From Streptomyces sp. 1222.5 (GTDB taxonomy: Bacteria > Actinomycetota > Actinomycetes > Streptomycetales > Streptomycetaceae), in NCBI RefSeq assembly GCF_900105245.1, contig NZ_FNSZ01000001.1:7934001-7998000 (forward strand): a DNA stretch of 64,000 bases. The letters run 5' to 3'. This document shows, piece by piece, positions 1 through 9,443 of the stretch. Below the pieces are notes generated by a model that saw only the letters and a program-made list of their open reading frames with translations, was not told the origin of the DNA and ran no database searches. The stretch's first letter is position 1. Each line of letters begins with the position of its first letter. The position numbers were made by a program, and so were the translations under genes.

Positions 1-27
1 GCGCGCCCCTTCGTGGAGGAACCCCAG

Positions 28-1983
28 ATGCGCCATCACTTCGCGCTGCCCGGAAGCGGGCCCGGTCGCACGGTCAGACGCGCGGCCGGGGCCGTCGCCG
101 TCTGCGCCACCGTGGCCGGCCTGCTGTCCGGCCCGGCCGTGGCGGCACCCCAGCCCCCCGCCCGCACGGCCGCCGCACCCGGCAGGAACGCGGTCGCCCA
201 GCCGTCACCGGCCGGTGCGACCACCCCCGCCTCCGAGCGGCCCGGCACCCCGCCCCGGCGCCCGAGCCCGGCCCAACTCCCGCCCCAGGCCTTACCTCTG
301 ACGGCACCCCCGGCGAAGGGGCACGGCGTCAAAGCGGCCTCCTGCACCCCGGCCGACTTCGGCAGCCGTACCGGTCCTGCCCTCGTCGCCTTCGTGAAGG
401 CCGCCACGACGGACTGCGTCAACACCCTCTTCGCGGTCACCGGCAGCAGCGGGCACGACGTGTTCCGGCAGGCGCAGATGCTCACCGTGGCGAACGCGTA
501 CACGAGCACGGCCGCGCGGTACCGCGGTGACAACTCCGGCAGCCTGGAGCAACTCGTCCTGTTCCTGCGGGCCGGCTACTACGTGCAGTTCAACCATCCC
601 GCAGACGTGGGCCCGTACACCTCCCGGCTCACCGGCGCCGTCAGGGCCGGCCTGGACACCTTCTTCGCCCGGCCCCGCTCCCGTGACGTCAGCGCCGCCA
701 ACGGCGACATCCTGGGCGAGACGGTCGTCCTCACCGACAGCGCCGACCAGCAGGGCCGCTACCTGTACGTGTACCGGCGGCTGCTGAACGACTACGACAG
801 CTCCTACGACTCGCTCGACAGCATGGTCAGGGCGGTCAACGACGTCTACACGCCCCTGTGGCGCGGCAACTGGAACCCCGCGTACGTCCAGGCGGTCGAG
901 GCCGACCCGCGGGTCATCGACACCCTGTACGACTTCGCGCTGGCCAACACCGACCAGCTCGGCACGAGTCTGGCCTTCCTGGACTCCAACGCCGGGATGA
1001 ACGTGGCCCGTTACGTCGAGCACACCGGACTACGGGACCTGGCTGGCCCGTTGGCCAAGGATCTGCTGGACCGGACGGCGATCACCGGTCCCACGGCCGG
1101 GCTGTGGGTGGCGGTGGCCACGCAGGCCGCCTACTACGACGCCGCCGACTGCGCCTACTACGACGTCTGCGGCCTCCCCGACAAGCTCGACAAGGCCGTC
1201 CTGCCCGTCACCCACCGATGCGACGGCGACGTCAGCGTCCGCGCCCAGGCGCTGACCGCCGCCGACCTCGACGCCGCCTGCGCCAGTGTGCTGCGCCAGG
1301 ACGCCTACTTCCGCTCGCTCGTGCGGGCCGGCGGTCCCATACCCGGCCAGTACGCCTCCACCCTCCGGCTCGTGGTGTTCGCGAGCCGCGCGGACTACCA
1401 GATGTACGCCGGCGCGATGTACGGCATCAGCACCGACAACGGCGGCATGACGCTGGGCGGCGACCCGTCGGACCCGGCCAACCGGCCCATGTCGATCATG
1501 TACCAGAAGGACTACGACGACGGCTTCCCGGCGCGCGTCTGGAACCTCAACCACGAGTACACGCACTTCCTCGACGGCCGCGACGACATGAAGGGCGACT
1601 TCGGCCGGCAGATATCGGTGCCGGACGTGTGGTGGATCGAGGGCCTCGCCGAGTACGTCTCCTACGGCTACCGCGGCATCGCCGACGACCAGGCCGTCCA
1701 GGAGGCCGGCCGGCACACGTACCGGCTGAGCACCCTGTTCGAGAACACGTACGACAACAGCGACACCACCCGCGTCTATCCGTGGGGCTACCTCGCCGTG
1801 CGCTACATGCTGGAGCGGCATCCCGACGACGTCCAGCGCATGCTCGCCCGCTTCCGCGTCGGTGACTACGCCGGCGGATACGCCGTCTACCACGACGGCA
1901 TCGGCACCCGCTACGACGCCGACTTCGACCAGTGGCTCACGGCGTGCGCCGCGGGCGCCTGTGCCAGGCCGGCCGCGGCCTGA
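28..1983 (+). CDS. Secreted M9-type collagenase (zinc metalloprotease)
   Basis: A 651-residue secreted protease of the microbial collagenase (M9) type, expected to cleave collagen or similar proteins outside the cell. A signal peptide is visible in the first ~40 residues (basic stretch, hydrophobic core, AVAA-like cleavage site), followed by a Pro/Ala-rich linker to about residue 100. The zinc site is HEYTH at residues 509-513, with the third ligand probably Glu538 in WWIEGLAEY. The protein ends soon after the catalytic domain, so it lacks the PKD and collagen-binding repeats of clostridial enzymes. I chose ATG 28 because GGAGG lies about 8 bases upstream; a GTG at 13 is in frame but would put that ribosome site inside the gene. 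The promoter is outside the window. Confidence 0.9.
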   Translation: MRHHFALPGSGPGRTVRRAAGAVAVCATVAGLLSGPAVAAPQPPARTAAAPGRNAVAQPSPAGATTPASERPGTPPRRPSPAQLPPQALPLTAPPAKGHGVKAASCTPADFGSRTGPALVAFVKAATTDCVNTLFAVTGSSGHDVFRQAQMLTVANAYTSTAARYRGDNSGSLEQLVLFLRAGYYVQFNHPADVGPYTSRLTGAVRAGLDTFFARPRSRDVSAANGDILGETVVLTDSADQQGRYLYVYRRLLNDYDSSYDSLDSMVRAVNDVYTPLWRGNWNPAYVQAVEADPRVIDTLYDFALANTDQLGTSLAFLDSNAGMNVARYVEHTGLRDLAGPLAKDLLDRTAITGPTAGLWVAVATQAAYYDAADCAYYDVCGLPDKLDKAVLPVTHRCDGDVSVRAQALTAADLDAACASVLRQDAYFRSLVRAGGPIPGQYASTLRLVVFASRADYQMYAGAMYGISTDNGGMTLGGDPSDPANRPMSIMYQKDYDDGFPARVWNLNHEYTHFLDGRDDMKGDFGRQISVPDVWWIEGLAEYVSYGYRGIADDQAVQEAGRHTYRLSTLFENTYDNSDTTRVYPWGYLAVRYMLERHPDDVQRMLARFRVGDYAGGYAVYHDGIGTRYDADFDQWLTACAAGACARPAAA

Positions 1984-2002
1984 CCCACGCGCGCGCAACG
2001 GA

Positions 2003-2036
2003 ACGGCCGCCGACCGGAACCCCGGTCGGCGGCCGT
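2003..2036. terminator. Bidirectional hairpin between convergent genes
   Basis: A perfect 15-bp inverted repeat (2003-2017 with 2022-2036) and a 4-base loop sit between the convergent collagenase and GAPDH genes. There is no T-run, as is usual for Streptomyces terminators. Confidence 0.75.
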
Positions 2037-2058
2037 ACGTGTACGCGGAGCGGGCGGA

Positions 2059-3504
2059 TCAGACCGCCGTCGCCGGGTACGTCGGGTACTCCACGCCGGA
2101 GACGTGCTGGACGACCCGGACGACCTGGCACGAGTAGCCGAACTCGTTGTCGTACCAGAGGTAGAGGATCGCGTTGTCGCCGTCGACCTTGAGGGCGCCG
2201 GCGTCCACGATCGAGGCGTGGCGCGAGCCGATGAAGTCGCTGGAGACCGCGTCGGGCGCCGTGATGAAGTCGATCTGGCGCTTGAGCGGGGAGGTCAGCG
2301 ACACCTCGCGCAGGTAGTCGTGGACCTCCTCACGGGTCGCCTCGCGGGCCAGCTGCAGGTTGAGGATCGCGATCGAGACGTCCGGCACCGGGACACGGAT
2401 CGAGCTGCCGCTGATCTTCGCCTTCAGGTCCGGCAGGGCCTTGGCGACGGCCGACGCGGCACCGGTCTCGGTGATCACCATGTTGAGCGGCGCGGAACGG
2501 CCCCGGCGCTCGGACTTGTGGTAGTTGTCCAGCAGGTTCTGGTCGTTGGTGAACGAGTGGACGGTCTCCACGTGTCCGCGCAGCACGCCGTACTCGTCGT
2601 CCATGGCCTTCAGCGGCGGGACGATCGCGTTGGTGGTGCAGGAGGCGCAGGACAGGATCTGCTCGTCCGGCTTGATGGTGTCGTGGTTGACGCCGTGCAC
2701 GATGTTCGGGACGTCGCCCTTGCCCGGCGCGGTCAGCACGACCTTCTCGATACCGGGACGCAGGTGGTTCGACAGGCCCTCGCGGTCGCGCCACTTGCCG
2801 GTGTTGTCGATGAGGATGGCGTCGCGGATGCCGTACTCGGTGTAGTCCACGTGCGACGGGTCGTCGGCGTAGATCACCTTGATCTCGTTGCCGTTGGCGA
2901 CGATCGTGCTGCTGTCCTCGTCCACGGTGATCGTGCCCTGGAACTGGCCGTGGATGGAGTCGCGGCGCAGCAGCGAGGCACGCTTGACGATGTCCCGGGC
3001 ACCGCCCCCGCGCACGACGATGGCGCGCAGCCGCAGACCGTTGCCGGAGCCGGCCTTCTCGATCAGGAGGCGGGCGACGAGCCGGCCGATGCGGCCGAAG
3101 CCGTACAGGACGACGTCCCGCGGCTCGCGGCGCTCGATCTTGTTGGCGCCGGTGGCGCCGGCGACGGCCTCGGCGGTGAACTCCGCCACGCTCAGACCGC
3201 GGTCGTCGGCCTGGTGCAGGGTGGCCAGCATGCCGAGGTCGATCTGGGAGGGACCGAGGTCGAGGGCCGTCAGGGCCTCCAGGTACGGCATGGTCTCGGT
3301 GACCGAGAGCTCCGCGCCCGCGATCTGCCGGGCGAAGCGGTGCGTCTTGAGGATGCTGACCACCGACTTGTTCACCAAGGAGCGGCTGTGCAGCAGGACG
3401 GTCACGTCCTGCTCGCGGTGCAGCTTCCCGATGAGCGGGATCATCGACTCCGCGATCTCCTCGCGGATCTTCCAGTTGGTGAACGAGTCGTCGTTGACAG
3501 TCAC
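2059..3504 (-). CDS. gap: Glyceraldehyde-3-phosphate dehydrogenase, long form
   Basis: A 481-residue NAD(P)-dependent GAPDH for the central glycolytic or gluconeogenic step. The Rossmann motif YGFGRIGR lies near residue 135 and the catalytic cysteine is Cys289 in SCASCTTNA. The protein is about 140 residues longer than ordinary GAPDH: an extra helical N-terminal segment precedes the nucleotide-binding domain, as in the long actinobacterial and proteobacterial Gap paralogues. The start is GTG 3504; the ATG eight bases upstream runs straight into a stop. It is a single gene, convergent with the collagenase and divergent from the mannosyltransferase-like gene. Streptomyces usually carry several gap genes, so this is probably a secondary copy rather than the pgk-linked one. 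Confidence 0.93.
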   Translation of the reverse strand: MTVNDDSFTNWKIREEIAESMIPLIGKLHREQDVTVLLHSRSLVNKSVVSILKTHRFARQIAGAELSVTETMPYLEALTALDLGPSQIDLGMLATLHQADDRGLSVAEFTAEAVAGATGANKIERREPRDVVLYGFGRIGRLVARLLIEKAGSGNGLRLRAIVVRGGGARDIVKRASLLRRDSIHGQFQGTITVDEDSSTIVANGNEIKVIYADDPSHVDYTEYGIRDAILIDNTGKWRDREGLSNHLRPGIEKVVLTAPGKGDVPNIVHGVNHDTIKPDEQILSCASCTTNAIVPPLKAMDDEYGVLRGHVETVHSFTNDQNLLDNYHKSERRGRSAPLNMVITETGAASAVAKALPDLKAKISGSSIRVPVPDVSIAILNLQLAREATREEVHDYLREVSLTSPLKRQIDFITAPDAVSSDFIGSRHASIVDAGALKVDGDNAILYLWYDNEFGYSCQVVRVVQHVSGVEYPTYPATAV

Positions 3505-3724
3505 AGGTCCATCTTTCGAGCTAGGCAGCGCTCATATGCTAACCGCACCCTGTTTCGATCATTCCGGGGGCCCGTCACCGGACCCCGTCACGAGGGCCGG
3601 CACGGCGGTGGCGCGAGCGAGGATCCGCCCCGAATCCCGAGCCCGTTCCTGAATCAGGGTGGAACTCGGCGAGAAAGCCGGGTCGCGATTGCACCCGCTC
3701 ACGGGCGTGCCCAAGGTCGACCGC

Positions 3725-4933
3725 GTGAGCACCTCCTCCGTACCCCGGCCCGAGCCCGCCGCACCGTCCGGTCCCGCCCGCCGCCCGACCCTGCCGAGGA
3801 TGGCCCGGCGCGGGGTTCCCGAGGGGGCGCTCCCGGCCCTCGCCCTGTTCGCGGCCGTCCGGCTCGCCGGGGTCCTCCTGGTGATCCTCACGAACGACCT
3901 CAGGGGCCACCCGCTCGTCCGCAACCTCGCGCACTCCTGGGACTCCCGCTGGTACCTGCACATCGCCGCCCACGGCTACGGCCGGCTCATCTGGATCACC
4001 CCCGAGGGCGCCGTCCAGAGCGACTGGGCGTTCTTCCCCCTGTACCCGGCGCTCATCCGCGCGGTGACCGTCGTCCTGCCGCTGACGCCGGCCCAGGGGG
4101 CGATGCTCGTCGGCTGGGTCGCGGCGGGCGTCGCCGCCCACGGCGTCTTCAGCGTCGGGCACCACCTGTACGGCCGTGGTGTCGCCACCGCGCTGGTCGC
4201 CCTGTGGGCCGCCCTGCCCCATGCCGTCGAGCTGACCATCGCCTACACCGAGTCGCTGTTCGCCGCGCTCGCCGCCTGGTCCCTGTGCTGCGTGCTCAAG
4301 TCCCGCTGGCTGTGGGCGGGCGCCCTCGCGGCGCTGGCGGGCCTCTCCCGGCCCAGCGGATTCGCCGTGGCCGTCGCCGTCGCCCTCGCCGCCGTCCACG
4401 AGGCGCTGCGCCGGCGCGGCCGGGTCCCGGCGAGCCTGTGGGCCGGAGCGGCACTGGCCCCGATGGGCTGGCTCGGCTACGTGCTGTGGGTCGGGGACCG
4501 CGCGGGCGATCTGCTCGGCGGCTATCTGAAGGTCCAGAGCGCCTGGGACTCCCGCTTCGACCTCGGCGCCGGCTCGCTGAGCTTCCTGCGGGCCCTGCTG
4601 CTGCACGGCGGGCATGTCGTCTACCCGGTGGCTCTCCTGATCGTCGCCGCCGCGGTCCTGCTGTTCGGGCTGCTGTGCCTGGACCGCGCCCCGCTGTGCC
4701 TGGTGGTCTTCGCGGGGGTGCTCATCCTGCTGGTGGCCGGCGGCGCGGGCTCCTTCTCGTCCAAACCCCGCTTCCTGCTGCCGGCCTTCCCCCTGCTCAT
4801 CCCGATGGCGCGGGCCCTCGCCCGGACCTGGCGGCTGCGCCGGGCCTCGGCGGTGCTCGTCTACGGCGCCCTCGCCGCCGTGTCCCTGCTGTACGGCGCC
4901 TATGTGGTGGCGGTCGCCCACTCCCCGCTGTGA
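3725..4933 (+). CDS. PIG-V-type mannosyltransferase-like integral membrane protein
   Basis: About 402 residues with roughly ten hydrophobic helices. The segment SWDSRWYLHIAAHGYG, followed by FFPLYPALIR and the later LSRPSGF and SKPRFLLPAFPLL segments, is the pattern of actinobacterial PIG-V/GT-C mannosyltransferases, which use polyprenyl-phosphate mannose on the outer face of the membrane. The acceptor cannot be inferred. The start is uncertain: GTG 3725 has AAGG eight bases upstream and is preferred; GTG 3659 would add 22 residues without a clear ribosome site. The 220-bp divergent spacer with gap probably carries both promoters. Confidence 0.72.
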   Translation: MSTSSVPRPEPAAPSGPARRPTLPRMARRGVPEGALPALALFAAVRLAGVLLVILTNDLRGHPLVRNLAHSWDSRWYLHIAAHGYGRLIWITPEGAVQSDWAFFPLYPALIRAVTVVLPLTPAQGAMLVGWVAAGVAAHGVFSVGHHLYGRGVATALVALWAALPHAVELTIAYTESLFAALAAWSLCCVLKSRWLWAGALAALAGLSRPSGFAVAVAVALAAVHEALRRRGRVPASLWAGAALAPMGWLGYVLWVGDRAGDLLGGYLKVQSAWDSRFDLGAGSLSFLRALLLHGGHVVYPVALLIVAAAVLLFGLLCLDRAPLCLVVFAGVLILLVAGGAGSFSSKPRFLLPAFPLLIPMARALARTWRLRRASAVLVYGALAAVSLLYGAYVVAVAHSPL

Positions 4934-5062
4934 GGCGGTGAGGCGGTGGGCCCGTGAGGCGCTCGCTGTCCGTCCGCCCTCGCGCACCCGGACCGGCCGC
5001 CCGCGCCCACGGTGCGAAGTCGGCGAATCGGGGTAGGCGAGGGGCCCGAGGAAAGGATCGTC

Positions 5063-5383
5063 ATGACGACCTACGTGATCAGCGTCCCCGGCACCTTCAC
5101 CACGGGGATCGCGGACGACACCCGGAGCCGGCTCGCCCGGGCGCTCCGGCCCGCGGACCCCCACGGCACCCGCATGGGCAGCGCCGAGGACCTGGACGTG
5201 CTCAGCGTCAACGAGGACAACACCTTCACCCTCCGCCTGACCGTGGACGCGGACACCGGCCCGCATGCCGAGCAGGAGGCCCGCCGGGTCGCGGACTCCG
5301 CCCTGCGCGACGCCGGCCTGGACGAGGGAAGCGCACCTCTGGGACCCGCCGTGATCACCGGAATCGACTCCGAGATCCGCTGA
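5063..5383 (+). CDS. Small hypothetical protein, 106 aa
   Basis: I do not recognise this protein. It is soluble with no signal peptide or membrane helix. It begins TTYVISVPGTF and has a charged middle containing SVNEDNTFTLRLTVDADT, suggesting a small alpha/beta fold. ATG 5063 is chosen because GAGGAAAGG lies 6-14 bases upstream. A GC-rich 6-bp hairpin at 5384-5401 directly after the stop may terminate it. It stands alone between the mannosyltransferase-like gene and the phosphatase gene. Confidence 0.7.
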   Translation: MTTYVISVPGTFTTGIADDTRSRLARALRPADPHGTRMGSAEDLDVLSVNEDNTFTLRLTVDADTGPHAEQEARRVADSALRDAGLDEGSAPLGPAVITGIDSEIR

Positions 5384-5503
5384 CCCCGGGCCGCACCGGG
5401 GGGCGCACCTGCGGCGAGATCATCCCTCATGGGTAAAATCTAGGCATTTGCCGAACATGCCGGCGGCCGACCGGCACGGCCACCGCCCTGCCGGAAGTGA
5501 TCG

Positions 5504-6331
5504 ATGCCCCGCAAGCGCTCCCCGGACGACGGCGACGAGCTGCTGGTCAGGCTCGGCTCGCTCACCGCCCAGGCGCGCCGGCGCGCGGAGCTGCAACGCA
5601 CCCAGGTCGAACTGGCCATCGCCCTCCAGCGGGGCATGCTCCCCAGGGACCTGCCCAGCGCCTCGGGCGTGCACCTCGCCGTGCGGTACGCACCCGCCAA
5701 CCTCGGGCTCAACGTCGGCGGCGACTGGTACGACGCCTTCGCCATGCCCGACGGCCGGATCGGGCTCTCCATCGGCGACGTCCAGGGACACAACATCGAG
5801 GCCGCCGCCTTCATGGGCCAGGTCAGGGCGGGACTGCGCGCCCTCGCCTCCGTTGCGGGCGAGCCCGGTGAACTCCTGACCCGCACCAACGACCTGCTGC
5901 TCTCCCTCGGCAGCGATCTCTTCGCCACCTGCACCTTCATGCGGCTCGACCCGGCCAACGGCGTGCTGGAGAGCGCCCGGGCCGGCCACATCCCCTTCGT
6001 CCGGGCCACGGCGGACGGCAGGTCCGGCATCGTCGAGGACGAGGGCGGCCCGCCGCTCGGCGTCCAGCACGGCGCTCGGTACCCGGTGACCCGGCACCGG
6101 GTGACCGGCGGCGGGGTGTTCGTCCTGGTCACCGACGGAGTGGTGGAGGGGCCGTCGCTGCACATCGAGGACGGCCTCGACCAGGTGATGCGCCTCGCGG
6201 GCATCGCGGCCGTCGCCGGCCTGGAGGCCCACGCGCTGGCCGGCGCGGTCATCAAGGGCGCCGAGAGCGTCGGACACGAGGACGACGCCGCCGTGCTCGT
6301 CGTGAGCCTGGACGCGCCGGGCGGCCCGTGA
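5504..6331 (+). CDS. PP2C-family (SpoIIE/RsbU-type) serine phosphatase
   Basis: A 275-residue cytoplasmic phosphatase that is nearly all SpoIIE domain. The metal-binding motifs are present: GGDWYDAF, GDVQGHNIEAA, VTDGVVEGP and a C-terminal DDAAVLVV. Such enzymes dephosphorylate anti-anti-sigma (STAS) proteins in partner-switching systems that release sigma factors. No sensor domain is fused to it, but the next gene encodes a MASE1 membrane sensor domain that also lacks an output domain, so the two may act together (inference). GGAAGTG lies just upstream of ATG 5504. Confidence 0.88.
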   Translation: MPRKRSPDDGDELLVRLGSLTAQARRRAELQRTQVELAIALQRGMLPRDLPSASGVHLAVRYAPANLGLNVGGDWYDAFAMPDGRIGLSIGDVQGHNIEAAAFMGQVRAGLRALASVAGEPGELLTRTNDLLLSLGSDLFATCTFMRLDPANGVLESARAGHIPFVRATADGRSGIVEDEGGPPLGVQHGARYPVTRHRVTGGGVFVLVTDGVVEGPSLHIEDGLDQVMRLAGIAAVAGLEAHALAGAVIKGAESVGHEDDAAVLVVSLDAPGGP

Positions 6332-6427
6332 GCCGGTCCGGACGGCGCCGCGCGACCGGGCCGCCGTCCGGCCGTCGGCCGCACCGCGCCGCCTCTCGCC
6401 TCGCCGACCCGGGGCCACCGGTGTGAG

Positions 6428-7450
6428 ATGGCTGCTGTGGTGGGTTACGAGGAACCGCGCCGGCCGGGCGGCCACGCCGTCCAGATTCTGGCCGTCGCGG
6501 TCTGCTACTTCGCGGCGGGCCGGCTCGGCCTGCTGCGCGAGCTGTCCGTCGAGGGCGCCGTCGTCACCCCCATCTATCCGCCGACCGGCGTCGCCGTCGC
6601 CGCCCTGCTGGTCTTCGGCCTGGGCTGCTGGCCCGGCATCATGCTCGGCGCCTTCTTCGTCGTCCTGTCCCTCACCACCCCCAGCCCGGAAGTGCTCGGC
6701 GTCCTCGTCGGCAACACCGCCGCGCCGCTGTGCGCCGCGCTGCTGCTGCGCCGGGCACGCTTCCGCAGCGACCTGAGCAGGCTGCGCGACGGCCTCTCAC
6801 TGGTGTTCCTGGCCGCCCTGGCCGCCATGATGATCAGCGCCACCCTCGGTGTCGGACTGCTGGTCCTGTCGAACAGACTGGCCGGCCACAGCTTCTGGCT
6901 CGTCTGGCTGGCCTGGTGGGTGGGCGACGCGATGGGCGTCCTGATCGTCACCCCGCTGCTGCTGATGCTGTACCGGGTCCGCTGGCCGCCGCCGATCGGC
7001 CGCTGGAAGGAAGCCACCGCGCTGGCCGTCGCCGCCTGCGCGCTCGTACCGCTGGCCACCTACAGCTCCATGAGCCTGCTCTTCATCGTCTACCCGCTGC
7101 TCATCTGGGCGGCCCTGCGCTTCCAGTTCCTGGGCAGCGTCCTGTGCGCGCTGCTGACGTCCGTCGTGGCCACCGTGGCCGCGACCAACGGTGTCGGGGT
7201 CTTCGCGAAGCTGACCCGCGTCGAGGTCATGGTGCAGTTGCAGGCCTTCAACGGCGCGATGGCCCTGACCGCGCTGCTCCTGTCCGCCGTGATCACCGAG
7301 CAGCGCACCACCCGGCGCTCGGTGGAGAAGGCCTGCCAGGAACTGGTCGAGGTGCTGGAGCACCTCAACGCGGGCCAGGCCCCACCACCCCGGCAGCCGC
7401 CGGGCGAGGACGACACCGACGACCGGCCCTCGCCCACCGGAACCTCCTGA
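6428..7450 (+). CDS. MASE1-domain integral membrane sensor protein
   Basis: 340 residues with about eight transmembrane helices, matching MASE1: an early YPPTGVAVAALLVFG segment, LAWWVGDAMGVLIVTPLL in the middle, and helices up to about residue 295. MASE1 normally senses an unknown signal and is fused to GGDEF, kinase or phosphatase outputs. Here the protein ends with only a ~45-residue charged, Pro-rich tail. It lies 96 bp after the stand-alone PP2C gene in the same direction, so sensor and output may be split over two proteins. The ribosome site is weak. Confidence 0.82.
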   Translation: MAAVVGYEEPRRPGGHAVQILAVAVCYFAAGRLGLLRELSVEGAVVTPIYPPTGVAVAALLVFGLGCWPGIMLGAFFVVLSLTTPSPEVLGVLVGNTAAPLCAALLLRRARFRSDLSRLRDGLSLVFLAALAAMMISATLGVGLLVLSNRLAGHSFWLVWLAWWVGDAMGVLIVTPLLLMLYRVRWPPPIGRWKEATALAVAACALVPLATYSSMSLLFIVYPLLIWAALRFQFLGSVLCALLTSVVATVAATNGVGVFAKLTRVEVMVQLQAFNGAMALTALLLSAVITEQRTTRRSVEKACQELVEVLEHLNAGQAPPPRQPPGEDDTDDRPSPTGTS

Positions 7451-7483
7451 GCGCTCCCGAGCCGGTCCGCCGGCCTCGCCCGC

Positions 7484-7843
7484 TCACGCGTCCGGGCGGC
7501 CCACCGGCCGGTCGTCGTCTCCCGGCTCCACGGCCGCCTCGCCGGTGTCCCGGTCCGAGCGGACGGGCGGCTCGGGCGGCACCTCCGGGAGGGGCGGGCG
7601 GGCGTGGCCGGCGGCGCCCGGCCGGCCCCCACGGGTCGTGCCGTAACCACCGGGAATCCCCGGCGGCACGTCCGCCACGGCCTGGCCCCCGCCGCTGTGG
7701 CGCCTGGTCCGGGGCGGCCCGTCCAGCTGCTCCGGGAGCGGCGGGCAGGACGGCTCGGCCCCGGCACGCCCGGCCGGCTCGTCGTCCGTCGCGTCCGCCC
7801 GCCGGCGGCCGCGATCCTGCGTGTTTCCTTCGGGGTCGCTCAT
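7484..7843 (-). CDS. Putative disordered hypothetical protein, 119 aa
   Basis: An open frame starting MSDPEGNTQDRGRRR, very rich in Pro, Gly, Arg and acidic residues, with no domain I recognise; it would be largely disordered. No good ribosome site is visible before the ATG at 7843. Upstream extension to 7996 is possible but less protein-like. It occupies the otherwise empty 527-bp spacer between the MASE1 gene and selA. It may not be a real gene. Confidence 0.4.
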   Translation of the reverse strand: MSDPEGNTQDRGRRRADATDDEPAGRAGAEPSCPPLPEQLDGPPRTRRHSGGGQAVADVPPGIPGGYGTTRGGRPGAAGHARPPLPEVPPEPPVRSDRDTGEAAVEPGDDDRPVGRPDA

Positions 7844-7977
7844 GCGACGGCGGGTACCCGGGCGGGCGCCGGGGCCAACGTCCCGTCCCGGCGTGTCGAT
7901 CGTGCGGCCCGGGGCACTGGGAGACGATGGGCGGAGCCCTGTACAGGCACGGGCCCTACCGGAGGAACAGGGGCGGC

Positions 7978-9438
7978 ATGGAACAGCGGGCGGCACCGCG
8001 CACGGCGGGTGCGGCGGACGGACGGGCGGACACGGCCAGAACGGCCGAGGAGGCGGTCACGCACGACCGGAGCGCCGGAGAGACCGTACGGCCGCCCGGC
8101 GGCACCGGCGACGTCCGCCGCCGAGTCCCGCGCACCGACCTGCTCCTGCGCGACCCCCGGCTGTCCGAGGCCGTGCGGCGGCTCGGCGCGGGTGTGGTCA
8201 AGGCCGCGGTCAGGCAGGCGCAGGACCAGGCCCGGCGGGGCGGCGTCGCACCGGAGCGGGTGGCGGAGACGGCCCTCGCCCTGCTGCCCGCTACGGCCGG
8301 CGGACTGCGCCCGGTGCTCAACGCCACCGGCGTGCTGCTGCACACCAACCTCGGCCGCGCCCCGCTGTCGGCGGCCGCCCGGCAGGCCGTCCAGGAGGCC
8401 GCCGGGCCCACGGACGTGGAACTCGACCTGACGACCGGTGTGCGGGCGCGCCGCGGGCGCTCCGCGCTCGCCGCGCTGCACGAGCGGGTGCCGTCCGCCG
8501 GTGCCGTGCACGTCGTCAACAACGGAGCCGCCGCACTCGTGCTGGCCGCCACCGCACTCGCCGCCGGCCGGGAGATCGTCGTCAGCCGCGGCGAGATGGT
8601 GGAGATCGGGGACGGCTTCCGGCTGCCCGACCTGCTCGTGTCCACCGGCGCGCGACTGCGCGAGGTCGGCACGACCAACCGGACGACGGCCGCCGACTAC
8701 GCCGACGCGATCGGCCCCGACACCGGGTTCGTACTGAAGGTGCACCCGTCCAACTTCCGCATCACCGGCTTCACCCGGGCCGCCGACGTCGCCGAACTCG
8801 CCGGTCTCGGTGTCCCCGTCGTCGCCGACATCGGCTCCGGGCTGCTCGCCCCGCACCCCGGCCTGCCCGAGGAACCGGACGCCGACACCCAGCTGCGCGC
8901 CGGCGCCGCACTCGTCACCGCGAGCGGCGACAAACTGCTCGGCGGCCCCCAGTGCGGACTCCTGCTCGGAGACGCGGACCTGGTGCGCACCCTCGCCCGG
9001 CACCCGCTGGCCCGCGCCCTGCGCGTCGACAAGCTGACCCTGGCCGCGCTGGAGGCCACCCTCACCGGCCCGCCCACCCCGACCGCCCTCGCCCTCACCG
9101 CCGACCCGGCACGCCTGGCGGCCCGCGCCGGCCGGCTCGCGAGCACCCTCGCCGCCGACGGGATCGACGTCCTGGCCGTCGGCTCCCGTGCCACCGTCGG
9201 CGGGGGAGGCGCCCCCGGTGTCACCCTGCCCAGCGCGGCACTGTCCCTGCCCGAGCCGTACGCCGAGGCGCTGCGCACCGTCCGTGTCCCGGTCGTCGGA
9301 CGCCTGGAGGCGGGCCGCTGCCTGCTGGACCTCCGGGCGGTGCCGGAGGAGGACGACGAACGCCTCGCCGAGGCCGTCCGGTCGGCCGCCCCGGGGCACG
9401 GCGGCCCGTCGGCCCCGGCCGGCGCGGAAGGCAGGTGA
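7978..9438 (+). CDS. selA: L-seryl-tRNA(Sec) selenium transferase
   Basis: A 486-residue PLP enzyme that converts Ser-tRNA(Sec) to Sec-tRNA(Sec) using selenophosphate. Family blocks seen: VLNATGVLLHTNLGRAPLS, ELDLTTGVRARRGRSA, SRGEMVEIGDGFRLPD, and the PLP-lysine segment TASGDKLLGGPQCG with Lys319. It is about 20 residues longer than the E. coli enzyme because of a charged N-terminal extension. ATG 7978 is chosen, with GGAGG and a second G-rich site upstream; ATG 7927 would add 17 residues. It is the first gene of the selenocysteine island; selB starts six bases after its stop. Confidence 0.96.
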   Translation: MEQRAAPRTAGAADGRADTARTAEEAVTHDRSAGETVRPPGGTGDVRRRVPRTDLLLRDPRLSEAVRRLGAGVVKAAVRQAQDQARRGGVAPERVAETALALLPATAGGLRPVLNATGVLLHTNLGRAPLSAAARQAVQEAAGPTDVELDLTTGVRARRGRSALAALHERVPSAGAVHVVNNGAAALVLAATALAAGREIVVSRGEMVEIGDGFRLPDLLVSTGARLREVGTTNRTTAADYADAIGPDTGFVLKVHPSNFRITGFTRAADVAELAGLGVPVVADIGSGLLAPHPGLPEEPDADTQLRAGAALVTASGDKLLGGPQCGLLLGDADLVRTLARHPLARALRVDKLTLAALEATLTGPPTPTALALTADPARLAARAGRLASTLAADGIDVLAVGSRATVGGGGAPGVTLPSAALSLPEPYAEALRTVRVPVVGRLEAGRCLLDLRAVPEEDDERLAEAVRSAAPGHGGPSAPAGAEGR

Positions 9439-9443
9439 CCGTG

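Noticed and set aside
2104..4941. Long plus-strand open frame antisense to gap and running into the next gene
   Set aside because: Composition is that of a shadow frame (Val, Asp, Arg, Gly rich); GAPDH on the other strand has every expected motif.
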